Shown here piece after piece: positions 1 through 4,639 of a stretch of 5,091 nt of DNA. Under the pieces are notes generated by a model, which worked only from the letters and a program-made list of their open reading frames with translations, was not told the DNA's origin and did no database searches. The stretch is taken from the NCBI GenBank assembly GCA_013330285.1, contig DUIP01000142.1:1-5091 (forward strand). Direction: 5' to 3'. The DNA is from Candidatus Poseidoniaceae archaeon. Its GTDB lineage: Archaea; Thermoplasmatota; Poseidoniia; Poseidoniales; Poseidoniaceae. Position numbers and translations under genes: made by a program. Within the stretch, counting starts at the first letter, position 1. Each line of letters begins with the position of its first letter.

Positions 1-140
1 ATCGAGTCACGGAGCACTTCCTGTGGCCAGAAACCATGCCCTGTTCGCGTGCGTACACGCTTTTCTCCAGCAGTCTGGAGTTGTTCTTTTTCCTCCATGT
101 AGGAGGAAGCAACACGTCCTAGGTTCTCAATAAGTCCCAT
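1..140 (-). CDS. petD: Cytochrome b C-terminal / subunit IV (PetD)-like protein, partial (N-terminal 46 residues)
   Basis: Only the N-terminus is present; the reading frame runs off the left edge. Translation from the ATG at 140 begins MGLIENLGRVASSYMEEKEQ and reaches GHGFWPQEVLRDS. A charged N-terminus followed by an F-W/F-P-x-x-V-L-R-D motif just before the first membrane helix is typical of the separate C-terminal half of split cytochrome b (subunit IV in b6f-type complexes), which carries the PEWY-type quinol-site loop. That part lies outside the window. The start is supported by GGAGTGAT about 6 bases upstream, and the gene begins 17 bases after the stop of the b6-like gene. Position directly after a four-helix b6-like protein makes this the expected partner. 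The call rests on context plus a short motif, because no membrane helix is visible yet. It could instead be another small membrane subunit of the same complex. Confidence 0.66.
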   Translation of the reverse strand, partial: MGLIENLGRVASSYMEEKEQLQTAGEKRVRTRTGHGFWPQEVLRDS

Positions 141-157
141 ATTTCATCACTCCAAGA

Positions 158-1024
158 TCAATGTGGCTCCGCAATGCCTTGTACCCATACAATAAACAAG
201 TGAATAATGATCAAAGTTGTCACAATCACAGGGAGAATAAACACGTGAATGAAGTACATTCGTGTCACGGTTCGTGGGGTGAGTGAAGAGCCACTGAACA
301 GCAACGTTGCAATGTACTTTCCAACCAATGGGCTTGAATTTGCCAAGTTGATACCAATGACAGCAGCACCGTAGGCAAGGGAATCCCATGGGAGAAGGTA
401 GCCAGAATAGCCAAAGACAATGGTCAGTGCCATCAATGCTACACCGATCAACCAGTTGAGTTCACGTGGGTTTCGGTATGCGCCAGTAAAGTAAACTCGA
501 CACATGTGTAAGAACACGCTTGCGACCATGAAGTGCGTCGCCCAGTGGTGTACAGCCCGGATAATGTAGCCAAACGGTAGTTCAGTCATGATGAACTGCA
601 TGCTTGCGTAGGCTGGCGACGGGTCACCTTCGCCACCTGGGACATAGTAGATGCCCAGAACGGTTCCAGTGATGACCAAGATGATGAACGAGAGGAATGA
701 GATACCACCAAGGCAGTACAGAGGGTACCAATACCAAATGATTCGGAGTTTGTACTTCTCTGCGTGCGTCAATGGCATCTGTCGGTGCATGTTGTAGTAT
801 GCCCCTTTCGACATGTTCCAGTAATCTTGCAGACGGAATCGCGTATCAAGCCACGAGAAGATCCACAAGAACAACCGTTCAGCGAAGCCCATCTTGCCGG
901 TTGATTCAACGGCACGGAGGATTTCACGACGCGGTAGATCGTCGTTTTCCTTGCGAAGGGTCAGCGCTACCAAGACGATAACGAAGGCGATGAAGAACCA
1001 AAGAATCCAGAACATTGTTGTCAT
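158..1024 (-). CDS. petB: Cytochrome b6-like subunit of a quinol:acceptor oxidoreductase (cytochrome bc/b6f type)
   Basis: Diheme membrane subunit that oxidises quinol and passes one electron through the b hemes in a Q cycle. The product is 288 residues. The four-helix b6 core covers about residues 97-288. Heme ligands are H159 and H173 (spacing 14) in the second core helix and H260 and H275 (spacing 15) in the fourth, exactly the b6 spacing. Blocks resembling plant/cyanobacterial b6 include YCLGGI, QFIMTELPFG, RVYFTGAYRNPREL, GYLLPWD and the C-terminal QGI-x-x-P. C104 in YCLGG aligns with the b6 cysteine that binds heme c(i). The N-terminus is unusual: an additional hydrophobic helix (about 4-23) and a charged linker of about 70 residues precede the core. 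The start at 1024 was chosen over an in-frame upstream ATG at 1093 because AAGGTGAT lies 4 bases before it, and the longer form would overlap the Rieske gene by about 60 bases. It follows the Rieske stop by 10 bases. The family call is very secure; the symbol is by homology only. Confidence 0.95.
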   Translation of the reverse strand: MTTMFWILWFFIAFVIVLVALTLRKENDDLPRREILRAVESTGKMGFAERLFLWIFSWLDTRFRLQDYWNMSKGAYYNMHRQMPLTHAEKYKLRIIWYWYPLYCLGGISFLSFIILVITGTVLGIYYVPGGEGDPSPAYASMQFIMTELPFGYIIRAVHHWATHFMVASVFLHMCRVYFTGAYRNPRELNWLIGVALMALTIVFGYSGYLLPWDSLAYGAAVIGINLANSSPLVGKYIATLLFSGSSLTPRTVTRMYFIHVFILPVIVTTLIIIHLFIVWVQGIAEPH

Positions 1025-1034
1025 TGTATCACCT

Positions 1035-1880
1035 TCAGTCGCAGTATGTGTACCAGTCGATGTAATCGGTGATGCCTTCGATGACATCACCATTGAGTTG
1101 GATTGGAATCAGTGGTAGGCCAACAGGGGCAGGGCCGCCAGCCTTACGAATTCCTGCATAGTTGAATGTAGCACCGTTCGATCGGTTTCGGTTGGTGTTC
1201 ATTTCCAATGCCGTAGGGTCGAACCTTGAGGAGTGACAGATGCAGAACAGTTTGGTGCCCCCGTCATCGCCACCGCCAGGTGTCCACGAATCTTCAGTGA
1301 ATGAGTTGGAAACGAGTTGCCAACCCGGAATACAACAGAGGTGTGTGCAGCGTCCGAAGATCATAACGAGGTCCTCGGAGGGGAAAATTCGAGGGTCTTG
1401 GTCACTCAAATCTTCAAAGTGACCAATGGTTTTTCCAGTTTCATCCACGCCTTCCATGAATTGGAATCGAGCAAGACCACTTGACTCTGGCGTGTCTTTG
1501 TTTTCTGAGTGGTTGACATAGTTGACGACAACTGGAACTCCGTTCCAAATGCCGGCTGCTCCAGCGGTTCCGGTGCTGGATTTGGCAGCTTCTTCGACGA
1601 AATCAGTCTTGGTCATCAACTGCAGGTGCTTAGCCCCATACCATGCTTCGTCTTCGCGTCCTTTGGCCCAATAGACCACGCCAAGATCTCCAGCGGTGCT
1701 GCCACCTGGTGGCAGAAGGATCGATGCAAAGCCAAGAACACCGAGTGAGGCGGCGAGCACACCAGTTGCTGTGTTGAATCCATAGCGCAAGAATTGACGC
1801 CGATTGACGTATGAGCCGCCGACTTCGGCGGCCAATGCTGCATCAGCAGGTGCTGGTTTGAGTTCGTATTCACGTGCCAT
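1035..1880 (-). CDS. Rieske [2Fe-2S] iron-sulfur protein of the cytochrome b complex, Tat-type N-terminus
   Basis: High-potential-type iron-sulfur subunit that takes the first electron from quinol at the outer face of the membrane; 281 residues. Cluster box I is CTHLCC (C178, H180 as ligands, C183 for the disulfide) and box II is CICHSS (C213 and H216 as ligands, C215 for the disulfide), so all six key positions are present. A twin-arginine motif NRRQFLR (26-32) precedes one hydrophobic segment (about 36-57) that would anchor the folded domain outside the cell. Oddities: box I has Cys182 where Gly is usual; the two boxes are 35 residues apart, about 16 more than in typical b6f/bc1 proteins, owing to a Gly/Asp-rich insert; and F220 replaces the tyrosine often found after box II. 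A segment of about 100 residues between the anchor and box I is also unfamiliar. The ATG at 1880 has GGTGAT 6 bases upstream, and that motif overlaps the stop codon of the preceding gene. No symbol is given because petA, petC and qcrA are all used for this subunit. Confidence 0.94.
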   Translation of the reverse strand: MAREYELKPAPADAALAAEVGGSYVNRRQFLRYGFNTATGVLAASLGVLGFASILLPPGGSTAGDLGVVYWAKGREDEAWYGAKHLQLMTKTDFVEEAAKSSTGTAGAAGIWNGVPVVVNYVNHSENKDTPESSGLARFQFMEGVDETGKTIGHFEDLSDQDPRIFPSEDLVMIFGRCTHLCCIPGWQLVSNSFTEDSWTPGGGDDGGTKLFCICHSSRFDPTALEMNTNRNRSNGATFNYAGIRKAGGPAPVGLPLIPIQLNGDVIEGITDYIDWYTYCD

Positions 1881-1886
1881 GATGGA

Positions 1887-2330
1887 TCACCACTTGTACT
1901 CCTTCCAGTCTTTGGTATGTTCAGGAACAAACTTGTTCTGTGCATGCTTGACGATAATGGTATCAGGCAAAACGAATTTGAGGTACACCATGCCCATCAT
2001 GCACAACGTGATGAGCGTGATGGAAAGGTGGTATGCGAGTTGTTGTTGATCCCAACCTTTGGCAAGTCCATAGATGAGGGAAAACACCCAATAGCACGAC
2101 CAGAAAATGCCCCAGACGAAGAACATCATGGTCAGGTAAGAGCCGCCTGAAGGCGCTAAGGAGGCGCTGACGATGGTTCCCGGTTCAACAGGGTTGAACA
2201 CGCCATGGTCGATGGCTGAGACCATTTCTTCTTCGGTCAACGAAGCGTTCTCAAGGGCTTTTCGAGCGTCTTCGACGCTGATCGTTCCTTTTGCAACACC
2301 TCTGAGGAGGGTGGAAATTGTGTCGTCCAT
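1887..2330 (-). CDS. Unrecognised two-helix membrane protein in the cytochrome b/Rieske operon
   Basis: A 147-residue protein that I do not recognise. The first 60 residues are soluble and look helical: a segment LLRGVAKGTISVEDARKAL (8-26) resembles the short helix-turn-helix-like repeats of SHOCT-type oligomerisation modules, followed by a Glu-rich stretch TEEEM. Two hydrophobic helices follow (about 65-90 and 100-122), joined by a short hydrophilic loop KGWDQQQ. A tail of about 25 residues with many Lys, Trp and His residues ends in KEYKW. There is no cofactor-binding motif; C79 and C110 lie inside the helices. The ATG at 2330 overlaps the upstream TGA by one base and has GAGGTGA 6 bases before it; the GTG at 2333 would leave only 3 bases and is less likely. 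Tight coupling to the upstream gene and to Rieske implies a subunit or assembly factor of the complex. That role is inference from position only. Confidence 0.8.
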   Translation of the reverse strand: MDDTISTLLRGVAKGTISVEDARKALENASLTEEEMVSAIDHGVFNPVEPGTIVSASLAPSGGSYLTMMFFVWGIFWSCYWVFSLIYGLAKGWDQQQLAYHLSITLITLCMMGMVYLKFVLPDTIIVKHAQNKFVPEHTKDWKEYKW

Positions 2331-3148
2331 CACTGGTCACCTCTTCGCATTAACTTGTATCGAAGCCTCAATTGGTTGCTTCGTCCTTTGTAGGAGGTCG
2401 AAAAACTGTAGCGGAGGAGGAATCCTGCGAATGCCACAACAGCAAGAACTGCACCGAATCCAAGCAGTCCAAGCCAGTGAGCGCGCAGTTTCGCACCCAT
2501 GTGGTGGAGGTCAACGCCGTGATGGCTTGGCTCAGGTGGGCTGACGTTTCCATCACCGGCAAAGAGGGTGCGGGTGCCCAAAGCATCGGTTGTGTCATCG
2601 CCTTCTGGCAGGGCAAAGAGGAGTTGGTTCCATTTGTCCTCAACACCTGGAAGTTGGTCGCCGTTGACTGAGTTTCCAGTGATCCAGAAGTTCACAGTGC
2701 CTTCGCCGGACGCTGGGGCTTGCCAGGTGATGACCCAATGCCGTTCCTCTCCGTCTGAGGAGGCCTCGGTGTGAGTGAGGGTGGTCACATCTTCTTCCCA
2801 GTTCTGAACTTCTTCTCCACCGAGCACACCTGTGGAAACACGCATGGCGAAACCTGCAGTGTAGGTGCCGGTAGCAGATGGACCGCCAATCAGTTGGAGC
2901 GTCATGGTGTATGTTTCGCCACCAACCCATCCATAGGGGACTTCATCAAGGATCACTTGAATGGAATTGTCAGCGTCTCCATTGTGGCATAAACAGCCTT
3001 CCTTGGCCACGTCATCAATGGTTTCGCCAGCGTTGCTTTGTTCGCCTCCAATGCCTGTGTGATAGGAGGTCACAAGCCCCGGCAAGAGCAACAAAAAGAT
3101 GAGTCCGGCAACCAGTCCGGTCCTTGAAGTCATAGACTCGCGTAGCAT
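2330..3148 (-). CDS. Secreted membrane-anchored protein with Reeler / choice-of-anchor-V-like domain and a CxCH motif
   Basis: First gene of the operon, 272 residues. A signal peptide or N-terminal anchor is clear (hydrophobic core about 11-26, then VTSYHTG). The motif GCLCHNG (C52, C54, H55) sits where bacterial relatives of this domain usually carry CxxCH. A beta-rich domain follows (about 63-180) with the pattern of Reeler / choice-of-anchor-V domains: GWVGGETYTMTL, AGFAMRV, WVITWQAPASGEGTVNFWITG and NSVNGD. A His-rich stretch SHHGVDLHHMG (208-218) leads into one C-terminal helix (about 225-245) and a basic tail ending in KLMRRGDQ, so the domain should face outward with the tail inside. 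Start: ATG at 3148 has GGTGA 4 bases upstream. ATG at 3160 and 3133 are in frame, but the first would place this motif inside the gene. Operon position suggests a subunit of the cytochrome b complex. Whether C52/C54/H55 bind heme, a metal or form a disulfide cannot be told from sequence. Confidence 0.8.
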   Translation of the reverse strand: MLRESMTSRTGLVAGLIFLLLLPGLVTSYHTGIGGEQSNAGETIDDVAKEGCLCHNGDADNSIQVILDEVPYGWVGGETYTMTLQLIGGPSATGTYTAGFAMRVSTGVLGGEEVQNWEEDVTTLTHTEASSDGEERHWVITWQAPASGEGTVNFWITGNSVNGDQLPGVEDKWNQLLFALPEGDDTTDALGTRTLFAGDGNVSPPEPSHHGVDLHHMGAKLRAHWLGLLGFGAVLAVVAFAGFLLRYSFSTSYKGRSNQLRLRYKLMRRGDQ

Positions 3149-3154
3149 AGCCTC
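3149..3154 (-). promoter_or_regulatory. Shine-Dalgarno region that decides the start of the Reeler-like gene
   Basis: On the minus strand the stretch GGTGAGGCT directly precedes the ATG at 3148. GGTGA (about 3157-3153) matches the archaeal anti-Shine-Dalgarno sequence. Because it follows the ATG at 3160, it argues for the inner start, unless the mRNA is nearly leaderless and begins at 3160. Confidence 0.45.
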
Positions 3155-3185
3155 ACCCATGTGGTTGAACCGACCCGTGTGGGCC

Positions 3186-3193
3186 CCTTAAAC
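3186..3193 (-). promoter_or_regulatory. Possible weak TATA box for the cytochrome b/Rieske operon
   Basis: On the minus strand, TGTTTAAG lies in an otherwise GC-richer stretch. Archaeal transcription starts about 25 bases downstream of the box centre, which would put the 5' end near 3165 and leave a short leader before the ATG at 3148. The match to the archaeal consensus is only partial, and no transcript data support it. Confidence 0.3.
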
Positions 3194-3235
3194 ATTACCA
3201 GTAGAATCCTTGGTTCAGTGCCTTGCAGTGTGCCG

Positions 3236-3250
3236 TTTTTTGTCAAAAAA
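3236..3250. repeat. T6-GTC-A6 inverted tract in the divergent promoter region
   Basis: Six T residues (3236-3241), GTC, then six A residues (3245-3250, continuing to a seventh A) form a perfect short dyad. It lies roughly midway between the two proposed promoters. A-tracts of this kind can bend DNA or mark an AT-rich nucleoprotein site. It is a poor terminator candidate because the stem has no GC pairs and neither neighbouring gene ends here. Confidence 0.4.
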
Positions 3251-3258
3251 ATTACTCG

Positions 3259-3265
3259 TTTATTA
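3259..3265 (+). promoter_or_regulatory. Likely TATA box for the TPR / FtsZ-family operon
   Basis: TTTATTA preceded by an A-rich stretch is a good match to the archaeal TATA consensus. A start of transcription near 3285-3292 follows from the usual spacing, leaving a leader of about 60-90 bases before the ATG at 3350 or 3377. It is the strongest promoter-like element in the intergenic region. The call comes from sequence alone. Confidence 0.45.
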
Positions 3266-3276
3266 GGGGGGGTGCT

Positions 3277-3311
3277 AAAGGGTCGAAATTTGCTCACTTT
3301 GCAAAGGGTCG
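3277..3311. repeat. Direct repeat AAAGGGTCG x2, possible operator
   Basis: AAAGGGTCG occurs at 3277-3285 and again at 3303-3311, 26 bases apart (about 2.5 helical turns). The copies bracket the start of transcription predicted from the TATA-like box at 3259-3265, a position from which a bound repressor could block the polymerase. Only two copies are present, so chance is possible. Confidence 0.35.
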
Positions 3312-3376
3312 CTTGGCTTGACCAAAGAGCAGAAGGGTTCTTTGAGGGGATGCGTAGACATCGACCCGGTGCACCT

Positions 3377-3670
3377 ATGTCGACGAGTTTTGACAACGTC
3401 TATGATTTGACAACAGAGCAACTTCAACTTCTTGACGATGCTGAAGAGATGATGCTTCGCAATGATCTAGGTGCTGCAGAGCGATTGTTGCTTTCCATGT
3501 TGGAGGCGGATGAATCCTGCATTCCTGTGCTTTCCAATCTCGGCCATTTGTACGGCCGGCACCTGTCTGAGTTTGAAACTGCGATTGAATACTATGACCG
3601 GGTGTTAGCCATCGAACCTGATAACGCATGGGCAAGGGACGCCCGACGGCGTTATCTTCGCTACGTTTGA
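3377..3670 (+). CDS. Small TPR-repeat protein preceding the FtsZ-family gene
   Basis: A 97-residue, mostly helical, acidic protein. Two TPR-like units are visible: a degenerate one at about 16-46 (LLDDAEEMMLRNDLGAAERL) and a clear one at about 49-82, with NLGHLYG, then AIEYYDRVLAIEPDN, matching the G-Y-A-P spacing apart from one extra residue in the turn. A charged end (ARDARRRYLRY) caps it. TPRs bind other proteins, and with 51 bases to the FtsZ-family gene on the same strand the obvious candidate partner is that protein; this is inference. There is no signal peptide, so it should be cytoplasmic. Start choice is uncertain: ATG 3377 has only GGTG nearby, ATG 3350 (9 residues longer) has a G-rich stretch too close to it, and the frame stays open back to a GTG at 3161, which would run through the proposed promoter. 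Confidence 0.75.
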   Translation: MSTSFDNVYDLTTEQLQLLDDAEEMMLRNDLGAAERLLLSMLEADESCIPVLSNLGHLYGRHLSEFETAIEYYDRVLAIEPDNAWARDARRRYLRYV

Positions 3671-3685
3671 GCACCATGCCTCATC

Positions 3686-3702
3686 GCCAAAGTTCATTTG
3701 GC
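3686..3702 (+). repeat. Small inverted repeat between the TPR and FtsZ-family genes
   Basis: GCCAAA (3686-3691), a 5-base loop GTTCA, then TTTGGC (3697-3702) form a perfect 6-bp dyad in the 51-base gap. It ends 9 bases before the Shine-Dalgarno site. It might form a weak mRNA hairpin or be an operator half-site pair. There is no following U-tract, so terminator function is unlikely. Confidence 0.35.
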
Positions 3703-3710
3703 ATCGTGTC

Positions 3711-3719
3711 AAGGAGGGG
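3711..3719 (+). promoter_or_regulatory. Strong Shine-Dalgarno site of the FtsZ-family gene
   Basis: AAGGAGGGG ends 2 bases before the ATG at 3722, and its AAGGAGG core leaves a spacing of 4 bases. It is the purest GGAGG site in the window and fixes the start at 3722 rather than at the TTG at 3698, which precedes it. Confidence 0.65.
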
Positions 3720-3721
3720 TC

Positions 3722-4639
3722 ATGGATGCAGACCAAATCCTCATCGCAGGAGTTGGTGGGCTTGGTTGTGCTTGGGCTAAGGGTGCAAAAGCCCGGTGCA
3801 CGAGCGATACTGATGTTTTGCTCATCGACGCTGATGACGAAAGTTTTGTTGACGCAGGAAGCGCTCACATCCTAAGGCTCGGTCATACCCTTGATTCGGT
3901 TGGTTGTGCGGCTTTACCTCCATTGGCAGAGCAGCGAATGAGGGGCTACACCGCTCTGGCAAATACCATTCTAAAGCCGGTTGAACTGGTCATCTTGTTA
4001 ACTGGACTTGGTGGAGGAACTGGGACAGGGGCCGCTCATGAATTTGCTCGGCAAGCACGACAATCTGGGGCGCTTGTTTTAGCTGTGGCAGCCATGCCGT
4101 TTGAAGTCCAAGAAACGCGTACTGAAATCGCAGAATCCGGCCTTACACGCCTTCAACATGTTGCCCATGTCACCGTTCGACTCTCCCTTGATCGTCTTGC
4201 CCGTCAAGCAAGACAACAGGGCCAGAATTGGCAAATGGGTGCTGAATGGATTGAAGACCTCGTGGATGGTTTGGTTCGAACGTTGATGCGTATGGGATTG
4301 ATCAACCTCGACCTTATGGATTTACGAGCCATCGTTGACAAGGATGGTGAAGCAACGATGCTCGTTGGCACAGGTCGCCCAGATGATCCTGAATCAATTT
4401 TGCAGTCGGCGATGATGGCGCCTCTGTCTGCTTTGGATGTCGGTGGTGCTAGCGCTTGTTTGATTCAGGTCGAAGGAGGTCTTGGTATGACCATTGGTCA
4501 GGTTGATGCAGTAGCGAACATCTTCACAGAGGCACTCGATGCTGATGCACAGGTGATCCTTGGAGCAAGGGTCAGTGAAGATCTTGAGGACACCATTCGA
4601 GTGGTGACCTTGCTTGCTGGAATCCAACCCTCGGATTAA
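3722..4639 (+). CDS. Divergent FtsZ-family (tubulin-like) GTPase without C-terminal tail
   Basis: A 305-residue tubulin/FtsZ-family protein. The nucleotide-binding signature GGGTGTGA is at 97-104 (T4 loop), the N-terminal glycine loop is GVGGLG (10-15), and the T7 loop GLINLDLMD (192-200) keeps N195, D197 and D200, the residues that complete the active site of the next subunit in a filament. The C-terminal domain is recognisable: ILQSAMMAPL, ACLIQVEGG, DADAQVILGARVSEDLEDTIRVV. FtsZ normally polymerises with GTP to build the division ring. Differences from standard FtsZ: the glycine loop ends LGCAW instead of GGGNA, the T3 loop reads DAD instead of NTD, and RLSLDRL replaces the usual PNDRL, so three asparagines near the nucleotide are missing. 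D179 keeps the base-contact aspartate. The protein stops where the globular fold ends, so the linker and tail that bind SepF or other anchors are absent. It is probably a paralogue rather than the main FtsZ, so no symbol is given. Confidence 0.9.
   Translation: MDADQILIAGVGGLGCAWAKGAKARCTSDTDVLLIDADDESFVDAGSAHILRLGHTLDSVGCAALPPLAEQRMRGYTALANTILKPVELVILLTGLGGGTGTGAAHEFARQARQSGALVLAVAAMPFEVQETRTEIAESGLTRLQHVAHVTVRLSLDRLARQARQQGQNWQMGAEWIEDLVDGLVRTLMRMGLINLDLMDLRAIVDKDGEATMLVGTGRPDDPESILQSAMMAPLSALDVGGASACLIQVEGGLGMTIGQVDAVANIFTEALDADAQVILGARVSEDLEDTIRVVTLLAGIQPSD

Noticed and set aside
1025..1093. A 23-residue longer cytochrome b starting at the ATG at 1093.
   Set aside because: It would overlap the Rieske gene by about 60 bases, and the ATG at 1024 has AAGGTGAT at the right distance.
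1616..1945. A 109-residue minus-strand frame overlapping the Rieske gene.
   Set aside because: It is an out-of-frame shadow of the Rieske and two-helix genes, with no Shine-Dalgarno site or recognisable domain.
2331..2333. GTG at 2333 as start of the two-helix protein.
   Set aside because: The ATG at 2330 has better spacing from GAGGTGA; the difference is one residue.
2372..2671. A 99-residue plus-strand reading frame.
   Set aside because: It lies opposite the Reeler-like gene, which has a signal peptide, domain pattern and anchor; the plus-strand product shows no domain features and a lone overlapping position.
2981..2998. Calling the Reeler-like protein a cytochrome c.
   Set aside because: The motif is C-x-C-H, not C-x-x-C-H, and the codons read clearly as TGT TTA TGC CAC, so heme binding cannot be claimed.
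3236..3253. The T6-GTC-A6 dyad as an intrinsic terminator.
   Set aside because: It lies upstream of both divergent genes, and the stem would contain only A-T pairs.
3161..3376. A 72-residue N-terminal extension of the TPR protein from the GTG at 3161.
   Set aside because: The frame is open, but the sequence runs through the TATA-like box and A/T tract, shows no domain character, and the GTG has no convincing Shine-Dalgarno site.
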